The notes under the pieces: generated by a model
Database searches by the model: none
Seen by the model: the letters and a program-made list of their open reading frames with translations, nothing else
What the model was told of the DNA's origin: nothing
Source: Pseudofabraea citricarpa
Taxonomy: Eukaryota > Ascomycota > Leotiomycetes > Helotiales > Dermateaceae
Length of the DNA: 64,000 bases
Assembly: GCA_029641185.1 (NCBI GenBank)
Contig: JAPWGK010000023.1
Coordinates: 62,001 to 126,000, forward strand
Direction: 5' to 3'
Part shown: positions 14,401 through 26,114 of the stretch, piece after piece
Layout of the letters: every line of letters starts with the position of its first letter
Position numbering within the stretch: the first letter of the stretch is position 1
Program-made: the position numbers and the translations under genes

Positions 14401-17400
14401 TTATTATTGGGGACGCTCGAGGGACAGTACAGTCGACCGTTACAATCCAGCCTTACGAAACAGCATATAGCTCAACCATCTCAGCTAGTGGAACGGCCCG
14501 AGGCACTATCATATATGGTGTTCCTGCTGCTTATACCACACGTACCACCTATTTGGACAGTGGAGAATCAGCTTTCACCAGCACTTCAAGCGGTAACGTG
14601 ATTATTGGAGACCCCAGAGGGACAGTCCAGTCGACCGTTACAATTCAACCATATGAAACTGCGTATAGCTCAACAATCTCAGCTAGTGGGACAGCTCGAG
14701 GCACTATCATATATGGAGTCCCGGCTCAATACACGACTACCACGACATACTTGGACAGTGGCGAATCAGCTTTCACTCGCACTACAAGTGGCAATGTGAT
14801 TATTGGGGACCCTCGTGGTACCGTACAAACAACAGTCACCATCCCGCCGAACCAATCACCATACAGTTCAACAGTTTCAGCAAGTGGAACTGTCCGAGGT
14901 ACTATCATATATGGAGTTCCTGCTCAATACACAACCAGAACCACGTATTTGTACAGCGGTGAATCTGCATACACTTCGACAAGCTCAGGTAAGAACCTTG
15001 ACAAAAACAATGTTTTTCTCCAGCATTGCAAGCCGAGTTTCGCTCTCAGCAGCATACTGATAGTGTCGAATCGCCCTTTTATCGCTTTCTTTTCACGCCT
15101 AGGTAGAAGTTTCTACTCTAAAATACCATCAACGGGTCTACCAAGTTCTCGCTTCAAACATGATCTAAAATTGTTCATAATAACCTCTTCAGAGGCTTCA
15201 TTTTCTACACGATACTAATTTGATTATTTAGGCGACGTCGTCATCGGACAAAGGGTTGGAACCGTTACCACTACCGTCGCAATCCCTCCTTATGAATCTC
15301 CATATACTAGCACAATTCCTGCTTCTGGCTCCACTCCTGCAACAGTGGTAGTAGGAACTCAGGCACCTTATACCACCACAACTCGATATCTCAACAGTGG
15401 AGAGAGTGCTTATACCAGTACTTCCTCTGGAAATGTTATCATTGGCGAAGTCGTTGCCACTGTGACAACAACAGTTGTTCTCCAGCCATCCGAAAGTCCA
15501 TACACGTCAACTGTGCCAGCCTCTGGTTCGGCATTAGGAACGGTATTAATAGGATCTCCAGCACAATATACGACCACCACAAGTTATATAGATGAAAGTG
15601 AGAACTCGTACACTTCTACCAGCGCCGGTTTTGTTATTATTGGTCAGCCAGTGGCCACCATTACAAGTACCACCACGCTACCTGCCGGAGCTACAGGATT
15701 TACATCGACTATGTCTAAATCAGGCTCAAGTGGTGGTAGAGTTTTAGTCGGCACACCTGCACAGTATTCGACATCGACTAGCTATTTGGATGAGAGCGAG
15801 AGTGCCTACACTTCGACTAGTGCTGGCTTTGTCATTATCGGTCAACCTGTCGCTACCATCACAAGTACGACCACTCTGCCCGCGGGAGCTACAGGATTCA
15901 CGTCAACCATGTCTAAATCAGGTTCAAGTGGTGGAAGAGTGTTGGTTGGCACACCTGCACAGTATTCATCATCAACCAGCTATTTGGACGAAAGTGAAAA
16001 TGCCTACACTTCGACAAGTGCTGGATTTGTGATTTTCGGTCAGCCAGTTACCACTATAACTAGCACTACTACCATACCTGCGGATAGCATGGCCTTCACT
16101 TCAACAATATCAAGGTCAAACTCGAATGCTGGAACGATTCTGGTGGGTATGCCTGCCCAATATACAACCACGACAAGTTACATAGACGGCAGCCAAAATG
16201 CCTTCACATCAACCAGTGCTGGATATATCGTGATTGGTCAACCAGTGAGTGAACAAACGAGTACTACTACTGTCTCAGCATATGAATCTGGCTTTACCTC
16301 GACTATATCACGTTCTGGCTCTGTGGCAGGAACAGTATTGATTGGCACACCAGCTGATTACCAAACTACCACGACATACTTGGACGACGGCAGCAGTGCG
16401 TTTACTTCCACTAGTTCCGGCGTGGTCATAATTGGACAACGAGTGGCAGCTCAAACCTCTACCACTACTATTCCAGCTTATGAGCCTGGTTTCACATCAA
16501 CTATTCCGCGATCCGGATCGGCTCCAGCAACAATTCTCATAGGCACGCCATCGGATTACACGACAAGCACAAGCTATTTCAATGAGCCTACTCGGACTGG
16601 CTTTACATCTACTAGTGGAGGTGTAGTTATAATTGGATCCAGAGTAGATACTATCACTCGAACCACCACCCTGCCTCCCGATGCAAGCGGATACACATCT
16701 ACTTACAATGCAGTTGGCTCAACTCCTGGCAGTGTCATCATTGGTGAACCCAGGCAGTATACCACTACAACTACATATATCGATGATCCACAACAGCCGG
16801 CTTTCACATCAACAAGCTCAGATGCCATTATTATTGGAGCTCAGCCAAGCACCGTCACAAGTACATCAAACCTTCCTCCAAATAGTGCCGGTTATACTTC
16901 CACCGTGGGATCTAATGTCCCTACTCGTACACTTGTCATCGGTGCCCCAGGCAATTACATAACGACCACCTCATACATCAATGACCCAGCAGAACCACCC
17001 TTCACATCAACCAGTGACAGCTTCGTGATCATTGGATCACAAGTCAGCACCATCACGACCACCACAACTTTGGCCCCTTACGAAACCGCCTATACGTCAA
17101 CTATCAGTGCAAGTGGTTCGGTCCAGGGCACTGTTTTGATCGGAACCGCTGGCCAGTATACTACTCAGACAAGCTACCTTGTAAATGGAGAACAACCGTA
17201 TACATCCACGCAGTCTGGAAATGTGATAATTGGCACAGTGGTTAGTACGATTACGACAACCACGACTTTGGCTCCATACGAAACTGCTTATACGTCAACT
17301 GTGAGCGCCAGTGGCTCTGTTCAGGGTACTGTTATAGTAGGGACCAATGCTCAATATACGACCCAGACAAGCTACCTTGTCAGTGGAGAACCACCATATA

Positions 17401-20400
17401 CTTCAACTCAATCCGGAAACGTCATTATCGGTACAGTCGTCAGCACTGTCACAACTACTTCAAATCTTCGGCCATCTGAAGCAGGCTACACCAGCACTGT
17501 CCCTGCAAGTGGCAGCAATGTTGGCACCGTAATTATCGGTAAACCAGCCCAATACACGACTTCCACTTCATATCTATATCAGGGCGAACCAGAATATACA
17601 AGCACAAGCGACGGAGATATCATCTATGGAATTCAAGCAAGCACATTTTCTTCGACATCCACCATTCCACCAAATCAACCTGCATACACAACTACGCTTC
17701 CAGCTTCGGGTTCAGTTGTCACATTAATCGTTGGTACGCCGGCTCAATATACAACACAAACTTCATACCTGTACAGCGGTGAGCCTGAATATACATCAAC
17801 TACTGATGGAGATGTCAATATTGGTCTTCAGGCCAGCACATTTTCTTCGACGAGCACTATTCCACCAGGCCAGTCTCCATACACTAGCACGCGTCCTCTC
17901 TCAGGTTCAGTTGCCACAGTAATTGTTGGGTCGCCAGCTCAATATACAACTCAAACATCCTATTTATATAGCAATGAGCCTGAATACACATCGACTACAG
18001 ACGGTGATGTCAATATTGGCCTTCAAGCTAGCACAGTATCCACCACGACTACTCTTCCGCCCGGCCAGTCTCCATATACTAGCACACTTCCTGCGTCTGG
18101 CTCTGTTGCTACCGTTTTGGTTGGAACTCCAGCTCAATACACAACACAGACATCCTATTTGTATAGCGGTGAGCCTGAATACACCTCTACTACTGATGGC
18201 GACGTCAATATCGGCCTTCAAGCTAGCACGACTTCTTCCACAACCACCATCCCACCTGGTCAAGCTGGATATACTACTACCCTACCTGCCTCCGGTTCTG
18301 TTGCTACGGTCATTATTGGGACGCCAGCTCAGTATACTACGTCAACATCTTATCTTTACAGTAACGAACCTGAATATACCTCTACCAGTGCTGGGGACGT
18401 ATTCATCGGACGTCAAGCCAGTTTCACGACATTCACAAGTACTCTTCCACCAGGTCAATCGGATTACACAAGCACACTTCCAGCATCTGGATCTGTTGCC
18501 ACTGTGGTGATTGGATCAGCAGAGCCATACACCACTACCACGTCATACTTGTACAGTGGAGAACCCGAATACACTTCGACTTCCTCTGGTGATATCGTCA
18601 TCGGAAAGCAAGCTAGTACAACTTCAACGACTATTACTCTCAATCCTGATGAAACTGGCTACACAAGCACGCTCTCTGCTTCAGGATCCGTCGTTACTGT
18701 CGCTATCGGGACCGCAGGAAGTTATTATTATTCTACGAATTACCTATACAGTGGAGAGCCTCCATACACATCAACCTCAAGGGGGACGATCTATGTTGGA
18801 ACCCCTGCAAGCACTGTCACGACGACCTTCCCAATTGCTCCAGGTCAACCAGGATACACCAGTACAGTTTCAGCATCCGGGTCAAATCCTGGCACGGTAT
18901 TTGTTGGCACAGCTGCGCAATATACTACCACGACTTCTTATCTATACAGTGGTGAGCCAGCCTACACCTCAACAACAGCTGGAGATGTGGTCATTGGACA
19001 GCCTGCAAGTACAACAACCATCACCTCAACACTCTCTCCGGGCGAGGCAGAATACACAAGTACGATTACAGCGTCCGGCACTGTGGCTGGAACAGTAATC
19101 GTGGGAACAGACGCTCAGTATACTACCAGGACTTCGTATTTGTATAGTGGCGAACCAGCATACACATCCACAACGGCTGGGGATGTCATAATAGGTCAAC
19201 CTGCACGTACTTCGACTATCACGTCTTTTGGCACAGACCCTGGATATAGCAGCACTATTCCCGCGTCAGGATCACAAGCCGGGACTGTTATTATTGGATA
19301 TAGACAGACCTACCAAACAACTACCACAGTCGGCTCTCGAGACTCTACACAAACCATTAGCCCAACAGGAACCACCCCCGGAACAGTTGTTGTTTATACC
19401 AGTGAGTCATCTCCAAACTTTGACTAATCTTGAGTTCTAATATCTTTGAAACAGATTCCGCAGACCAATATGCCAGTGCTACCTCGATCATTGAGGCAAG
19501 TAGCTATCAACCATTTTGCAGCAGTTACCTTGGCTACTCTGAGCTATCAGCAACAACCACTCAAACTGTCGTATCCCGCTCGACGACCACTTCAATCGTT
19601 AATGGCGGCACTACGACCGTTTATTTCACTCCTACTGCCACTGTACATACCACTGTACCCTCGTCTACTTTCACTACGACGAGCACTGTCATGACGACCA
19701 GAACTTACCTTACAGCCGTCGTCAGAACCTCCTCTTCAACAGCCGTTAAGAGGCGAGATGTACCTGTGGGTCCAGAATGTGACGGCTGTGCTGCTATGGA
19801 AACGGCAAAAGCACTTGCTAGGGACGCAGCAAACGCACTTCCCAAGCGTCAGAATACAGTCGCAGTACCACCACCTTTATCGACCTTCTCTCCAGATATT
19901 CTTAGTGCTGCTTGTAGTTTTGAAGTCAAACCAGCAACCTCAACGCATGTGTCCACTTCTTTCGTTACCACCTCAAGAACCCGTATAACAACCACCACGG
20001 CTCAACCTTTGGTCCAAACCATCACGGGTTCAACCGTTACAACTACAGAAACGATTTCAAGCGGAATTTCGTCGACTACTACCACCACAACTACTACGTT
20101 GGCAACTTCTTCAACTACGACGATTCTTGTTGCTTCGGGGGCTCCTACTGGAAATCCGACATATCTCCAGATTATCCCTAAGATTAATCTTAACTCCGAA
20201 TATGCCCTGTCTGATCCAGCTACACATATGACTGATAATTACTATGCGGGCTCGAATAGACGTGAGGTATTCATCGTTTCGTCCGCCAACAAGCTATACT
20301 CGGTCACAAATAATGCATACTATTACCGAGACACGACGTCAACCACTGGTGGAAAGCTGTTTTGGAGTACGAATGCCGCCCAGGGTGAGACAATTTTCAG

Positions 20401-20608
20401 TCAGGTCTATAACACTACCCTGGGTTACAACGAGTTGATCGCCACGAATCCATCAACTAATACCAAATATACCTTCTGTAACATCGCATCGGGTAGTAGT
20501 GACGGAAACTCTGCGACTGGTCTTCATATCTATTTCATTACTTCCGCAACGCCCACTGCTTGCGTTTTCACTCGCTTATTCCTACAACCTGTTAATCTGG
20601 TTACATAG
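5406..20608 (+). CDS. Giant secreted repeat protein, adhesin-like (about 4929 aa)
   Basis: One gene of five exons: 5406-8881, 8937-9361, 9424-14988, 15232-19401 and 19455-20608. All introns are GT-AG and the coding sum (14790 nt) is divisible by three. A signal peptide lies near residues 30-48 (hydrophobic core after KW, ending near KGQS). In order follow a short Cys-containing head, a Gln/Asn/Pro-rich linker (about 5940-6150), ~32 units of ~22 residues with core TLTLNDGSTTTIQP, a Ser-rich stretch, and a small globular domain with four Cys (exon 2 and start of exon 3). Then come five ~34-residue units, a Ser-rich spacer, ~43 units of ~66 residues (cores TTYLDNGE, FTSTS, VIIG, YTST, ASGS), and a C-terminal domain of ~150 residues. 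Dibasic sites occur at residues 1181-1182, 4644-4646 and 4676-4677. There is no GPI signal. Inferred role: heavily O-glycosylated surface or matrix protein, possibly adhesive. Function is unproven. Confidence 0.88.
6331..8462 (+). repeat. Protein repeat array A (~32 units of ~22 aa)
   Basis: Within exon 1 of the giant gene. Units run from about residue 309 to 1019, with consensus T-L-T-L-x-D-G-S-T-T-T-I-Q-P followed by a Pro/Gln spacer of 5-10 residues. Central units are most alike (Asn-Asp-Gly-Ser form); later units drift to IGG and VTT forms and end with two VTVPGA units. The drift from centre to edge fits growth of the array by internal duplication. Confidence 0.9.
9675..10285 (+). repeat. 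Protein repeat array B' (5 units of ~34 aa)
   Basis: Five units at the start of exon 3 with pattern YTTVxVTSGTSxFTSTIPPSGTxPGTVII. Units two and three are separated from unit one by a Ser/Glu/Thr linker. They look like single halves of the later 66-residue units. A Ser-rich spacer (Ser-Ser-Asp and Thr-Ser-Glu runs, about 10285-10525) follows. Confidence 0.85.
10530..19311 (+). repeat. Protein repeat array B (~43 units of ~66 aa, ~198 bp each)
   Basis: Continuous array through exons 3 and 4. Each unit has an N half (YTTTTTYLDNGE, FTSTS, VIIG) and a C half (TTT, YTSTI, ASGS, GTVI, GSPAQ). Sub-families run in blocks: a GFS-ended type first, an RGT type in the middle, an EPEYTSTTDGDVNIG type late. 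Unit 23 is split by intron 3 (14989-15231). A degenerate 44th unit reaches the end of exon 4. Confidence 0.9.
14989..15231 (+). other. Long intron inside the giant gene
   Basis: A 243-bp GT-AG intron with donor GTAAGA and a branch-like TACTAAT close to the acceptor, against 53-62 bp for the other three introns of the gene. Splicing rejoins the Gly codon in the middle of a 66-residue repeat unit; reading through would end the frame at about 15218. Confidence 0.8.
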
Positions 20609-22204
20609 AAGCAACACAAGTTTTTGGATTGGTTTCTTGTTCTTGCTTTCTTTTGTTTTCTTTCCCGAGCCCCATTAAGGGTTTCGAAGCTAGTATTTGA
20701 AGATTATTTGAATATAATATAATGTTAATCATCAAGGGCTTTAATATTTTAAGGCGGAAAACTTGATATTATTAGGCCTTATTTAACTCTAGTTATATAT
20801 CCACTCTTTTTTTTTAATTTAACAAATGTGCCTTGCATAGCTAAATTGTTTCCAGGATGATGACTTCGTACCCATATTATCAGTGAAGTCACTCCTTGAG
20901 GCTTGTGGCCACATATAAAACAGCTAGTGAAACTGTTCTCCAGAAGTCTATGTCATTTAAATTTAATTCTACAAATACTGCCAAAATACACAACAGATGT
21001 ATATCTCAATCCTTTGCTTAGTGACCGACCAAGCCAACTTTCTCGGAGCTCAATCCCTCAAAGCTATATAGAATAGCATCGGTACAAGTAGCGTTCAAAC
21101 CAATATTTCATATTAAGATCGCATTGGTTAGTCATTGAATTCAAGAGAATTACGAAGCAAGAGATAATAGCTACAAGATTGAGTATTGAAGTATTACGAC
21201 AAATTAAATAGCCTAAAGGTATAGAATCAACTGAAACCATTCAAACATTATGAAATGTAAAAGTGTAGAGTCACTCAAAAGCATTTTAACACCATAGAAT
21301 GTATACATACAAAGAGTCATCCGACTACAATAATCCATACAATTGCTCCAGAGAATTCGGTCACAAAACAGCATATAATCATGATAGCACGACATTTCAT
21401 TACACCACAATAACCTTGACTGAAACCTCCCGCTATGCCGCCGAAAGAAAAGAAAAGAAAAGAGGTCGAAAACCCCACACACAGACAGAAAGACAAAGAC
21501 AAGACTTTCATTCATTTATTCATTCATCCATACAGTCATCCACTCGTCCGCTCGTCCGCTCGTCAATTCATTCATCTCATCTATCCATCTTCCCTTCAAT
21601 CATCTCTCTCCTCCGCTTCTTCGACGCCCCCGCGTCCAGCCAGGACGGCAGCTGCGCCGGAGTTTCTGGTGATTTTGCAGTCCTAGCATGGACGCAGGTT
21701 AGCACGAGGAGAGGGGGGTATTCTTGCGGTGGTGGTGGTGGCAGTGACAACCGAGGCAGGGTTGGCAACGATAGAAAGATGAACAACCAAGCCACTCTCA
21801 CGAGACGGCATAAGAGGCTCCTCTGGGGTCGGAGTACCGATGGTTGGTGTAGAAGGATAGAGTGGGCGACTCCAGAGCCTTAGGCCATGGTTGCTCGCTT
21901 GCGTCCTTGAGTTGCTCGCTCAGCCTCTTCCTCGCCACGGCTGCTATGGCGATGTAGTGCGTAGAAGGTTGTAGTATTGGTCTACGCCATGCGCGGACTA
22001 TAAGGTGACTACCTAGCTAGTGCGTGATCCTCGTGACCTTATCCCGTGACAGCTGCCCTCCGCAAATACCCTGGCTCGAGGGATTCCGAGGGTCAGAGGT
22101 ACGCTAGTTGAAGATAATTCGCGAAGGAAGATTTCACGGCCGGCGCGCCCCCGGAATTGACTGGTCTGCTGCTGGCCTTGGAAGGGGATTCGAACTGAGC
22201 GGTC
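20609..22204. other. Intergenic region with simple repeats
   Basis: No supported gene. The left end (20609-20830) is the 3' flank of the giant gene and AT-rich. Simple repeats lie at about 21435-21470 (AAGAAA), 21508-21540 (TCAT/TCCA) and 21545-21566 (CGTCCGCT). Open frames here follow these repeats and show no domains. Confidence 0.5.
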
Positions 22205-22735
22205 TTATCTCTTCTTCTCCTTCTTTGCCGAGAAGACGCGTCCCAGCAACCTTGACGTTGCCAGTGAAATTGATGTTGTCAGTGACGCAATCTCCGTCAG
22301 TCGATTGAGTCCTGTAAGTTTGCGCAGGCTTGAGGATGAGGAGCGTTTGTGTTGCCCCAGTCCCGCGAGGCCGCGAAAACTTCCGCGTCCTGCAAGTTTA
22401 CGTATGCTTGGTGCTGCGGCGCGCTGAGTTTCTGATGATGGCGCTCTTACTTTCTCTCCCATACGAAACTTCTGCTCGAGTGTAGGTTTGAGGGCATAGT
22501 ATAGGGACTTGTTGAAATCCTTGATTGTCTCGTCGGCCTTCTTCATCAAGCGCTTAAGATGTGCCACTTCAGCCTCCTTCTCCAATTGCACAGATAGTCT
22601 ATCGCGCGCCTCCCTATTTCTCTTGGCCAATGTCTGGTTTTCCCCGTGTAGATCTTCAAGGTTCTCCGAATCGGTTCCTATTTCCTGCAAGCTTATGATT
22701 AGGCCTGCGATTTGAGCTTCAATTCTGGCTATCAG
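22205..22735 (-). pseudogene. Coiled-coil protein fragment, no valid start
   Basis: Family not recognised. A frame of about 175 codons ends in a Lys/Arg-rich tail. Its N part (about residues 5-75) has heptad-like Leu/Ala spacing with many Glu, Lys and Arg (EKEAEVAHLKRLMKKADET), typical of a coiled coil; the C part is Ser/Arg/Leu-rich and basic. The frame opens without ATG, and an in-frame stop lies shortly upstream (about 22740). A separate short ATG frame starts at about 22805 in another phase, and I found no splice that joins them. It may be a decayed gene, or a real gene whose 5' exon I could not place. Confidence 0.35.
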
Positions 22736-23824
22736 GTAGGCTGGCTAGTCCTGAAGCATTAGAAGGCCTGGAATGACTTGGGGACCTGGAGATGTTTACA
22801 GGCATAGCGACTATTCATTATCATCAGTATAAGTCAAGCGAGCAGAGCACGTGTTCTTACACTGTGGAATCGTGTGCTTAAAATAAGATGGCGTGGCTGT
22901 AGACGTGTTCTGCACTTGTGTTGTGATGGTGGGCGTGGATTTAAACAAAGTATGCGTGATTTTAACAAGAATAGAAGATGGAGCGTGGTGGGAGTGAAGA
23001 ACATGTGGCTACGGGGGTGTGGTTAGCTCGGTGTGGGGCTATCAAGACATTCACCCTCACTGCAGATCGAGAACTAATAGTATTACCTCTGTCTACAATC
23101 CACAGTGTGATGTTGAAAGCCAATCTGCCTAAGAGTATTTGCTTTGCAATCTTCTTAATCTGGATTTGATGCTCAAACCATATAGCCTCATATGGGGAAG
23201 CTATTACCTCATTTGATAACTCAGATATTACTCAGGCCTCTAAATCACTACAATGAAAGCATGCCTATGTGCTATTATTACAAGAGCTAATAGCTAAAGG
23301 CTATGTGAAAAGTCGTCGCTTAACTTTCCAAGTGAACCTCTAAGGTATCGCTTAATTTGGAAGCTGAGAAGGTGTTTGAGACAGCTGTCGAGCTTAATGG
23401 GATACATATAAAATCTGTATCAAACCATTTGATAAATCTAAGAATCTTTCCTTCATTGAGCTATACAAGCCAGAATAAATGTAGAAGTTTGCTAGTCTCG
23501 TGACCTAGGATCAGCTGTTTACAACTATCAGAGCTTATGATTAGAATTTTCTTCTTTTCACACAATCAAGTTGAACCCCCCACGATTAAATAAAACTTTG
23601 ATCCTTTTCTTCACGCTTCTCACAAAATCACAAGAGAAAGGGTCATAGAAGTCTCTCATCGGAGATAACGTCACGACGCTAACCCCATACAGTAACCCGG
23701 GAACCTCCGCGTCACGCACACGAAAACAAAAATTCCTGCCAGCCAGTCACGTTACCCACCTCCAACTCCACCTGCAGCAACTCGTCCTTCACAGCAGGAA
23801 GTATGCTTAGAGGTTCTCGCTCCA
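22736..23824. other. Intergenic, possibly decayed coding DNA
   Basis: Short interrupted frames on both strands and AT-rich composition between 22900 and 23560. Some stretches look like remnants of a coding sequence, but I could not assign a family. No terminal inverted repeats were seen. Confidence 0.4.
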
Positions 23825-23927
23825 ATGATTGACGATGAGAAGAAAGATGGGGGAGGGGGATTAGACATCCAGTGAGTTTTCTGCGTTGTTTTTCAGGGCT
23901 GAGGCTAGATTTGTGAAGTTCTGAAAG

Positions 23928-25195
23928 GCTGATGCAGATGGTTATAGTCCACTTAAGTTGTTTGATATAGCCAAGAAGGAGGAGAGGCCTTTGTATGCTG
24001 CTGCACCTATGGTGCGGTATAGTAAGGTATGTCTCTAGAGTCTCTAGGTTGAAACCAGGAAAGGTGCTAATGATGCTGTCCAATAGCTGGCTTTTCGAGA
24101 GACGGTTGCAGAGTATGGTGTTGATCTGACCTGGACGCCTATGGTATATTTCCCCCTCTCGATGAGCAGAACTTCAAAGCTAACTAAATTAATCAAAGAT
24201 CCTAGCCAAAGAATTCAACCGGACAGCTCTGGCACGTGATAGTGGTATATATACACCCTGTCCTTCCTCTTTTCTCTATACATAAACTAACACCCCAGCA
24301 GACTTCACAACCTCTCCCACAGCCCCTCCAACAATCGCCCAGTTTGGTTGTAACTCGCCTCTGGAAATCTCACGCGCTACATCGCTGATTGCTCCGTATG
24401 TGAACGGCGTAGATCTGAATTGCGGCTGTCCGCAATCGTGGGCATGTGCGGAGACGATCGGCGCGGCGCTGATGCACAAGCGAGAGCTGGTTGCTGAGAT
24501 GGTGAAGGCTTGCAAGCAGAGTCTGCGAGAGGAGGGGTACAAGGGGGAGAAGACAGTGAGTGTGAAGATCAGGATTCACAAGGATCTGAGGTATGTTCTT
24601 TTTCTCTTTTTCTGGTATTCTGTTTGCTCTTCTTCCCTTCTCCTTTTGTCTTCTTTTTCGACTTTTCTTTTCTTGGAAAGTCATTGAGTTGAGGTGATAT
24701 AGGGAGACGGTGGACTTCATAAAGACGGTCCAAGATGCAGGTGCCGATTTCCTCACCATTCACGGCCGAACGCGATCCACGCCATCTTCAAAACCCGTCT
24801 CGTTATCTGCCATCTCTCTGCTCGCTTCACACAGCACAGTCCCAGTGCTCTCAAACGGTGATGTGTTCACGCTATCAGACTGCACCTCTCATGTGTCAGA
24901 AACAGGCGTGGACGGTGTGATGGCCGCAAGAGGACTGCTCGAGAACCCAGCTCTCTTTAAAGGCTACGAGCGATGTCCCTGGGAAGCCGCCGAGGTCTTC
25001 ATGAATAAAGTGGTGACGAGACCCATCCCGTTCAAGTTGGTCATGCATCATATTACCGAGATGGTGGGGAGTGATAGGACCCAGAGGGGGAAGACGCTGT
25101 TGGATAAGGAGGAGAGGCAGAGGCTGCTGAGGTGTACTGGGATGCTGGAGTTGATAGATTTCTTGGATGACGCGAGGGGAGTCAGGAGGTTCTGA
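23928..25195 (+). CDS. tRNA-dihydrouridine synthase, Dus4-like (5' end unresolved)
   Basis: FMN enzyme that reduces uridine to dihydrouridine in tRNA D-loops; Dus4-type enzymes act at positions 20a/20b. Exons: from 23928 or earlier to 24026, then 24087-24143, 24199-24244, 24302-24590 and 24703-25195; every join keeps frame (at least 327 residues). Visible motifs are AAPMVRYSKLAFR near the N end, WTPMILAKEF, QFG, VNGVDLNCGCPQ with the catalytic Cys, SVKIRIHKDL, TIHGRTR and the glycine-rich VDGVMAARGLLENP flavin phosphate-binding segment. These match the family well. The first exon is uncertain: a plausible ATG frame at 23825-23871 ends in a GTGAGT donor but its phase does not fit the next exon, so a frame error, another start or non-canonical splicing is possible. 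Confidence 0.85.
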
Positions 25196-26114
25196 TTTTA
25201 AATTGAGAATCTGTTGAGGCTTGTGTCGAATGGAGGAGGGTCATTGGTAGAGAAATATAGCTGGCTAGAAATTTGTTCTTTTTTAATAGGGAGTCTTTTA
25301 CCATTCTGTTTTACTGCATGATATTTTTCCAATGAGCTTTGATTTCTGATAGAGTTGATAGAGGGAGAGGTGGTAGTAGGAAGATGTAGTTTATCTGAAT
25401 TTTGAGCTTCTCAAGAAGACCAATCTGACCCCCCTATTCAGAGTCCCAAATCATATCTCGACTATATCCCGAATATACATATATTATCTACCTTGCCTTA
25501 CCTTAATACCACGCCTGCATATATTCCTGTTCACGCACCTAGCAAGTGTTAAGATAATGTAATGACTTAGAATACCCATTGCATTTATTTGGCATCTGAT
25601 CCAAACGCTAAAACGCTAGCTAGTATCAGATTCCGAGATTATTGAAAATCTATTGGAATACACAACACCACGTGATCGAAGATTTGTGTTTCAATTATAA
25701 CCTACTAATCTTAGCCTGATGGGGAGTATGCTATATACTTAACTATCTAAATATATCCAGCTTATTTCATTTGTATCTAGCCCAGAACCAAAAGACCACC
25801 ATGACTCCGGAAAGCATGATAAAGCTACTGATCCATTTGTCATGTGACCAAAACTCAAATCTGACATCTACCATCAATTGAGAGTATCACCAAAGCCAAC
25901 TGCCGAAGCAATCGTGTAGTTCATTTCACAACATTCACATGCAAAATTCCGAGCACTGTAAATAGCGAATACAGGACATTCTGATTTCTTCTAAATATAT
26001 ATCATAGGTATCTTCTATCTGTCGAGCATCTATACTCTCAGAGCCCCACCCCCAAAACGCCAACGAAAAATATCTAACCCCCCATGCATTTTTTGCCGTT
26101 GTATTCCTGAACAT
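25196..26114. other. Intergenic region between convergent genes
   Basis: AT-rich 3' flanks of the Dus-like gene and the aldo/keto reductase gene. Nothing else recognised. Confidence 0.6.

Noticed and set aside
9433..14908. Plus- and minus-strand shadow frames inside the 66-residue repeats
   Set aside because: Same cause: repeat unit near 198 bp (multiple of three) keeps wrong phases open for one unit at a time.
14989..15218. Separate genes before and after 15.2 kb
   Set aside because: A GT-AG intron with branch site rejoins a repeat unit exactly in phase, so one gene is simpler.
21213..21883. Frames of 100 and 194 codons around simple repeats
   Set aside because: Follow TCAT/TCCA and AAGAAA repeats; protein is low-complexity without features.
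22160..22210. tRNA-like box (GGATTCGAACT)
   Set aside because: No matching A box or acceptor stem on either side; likely chance.
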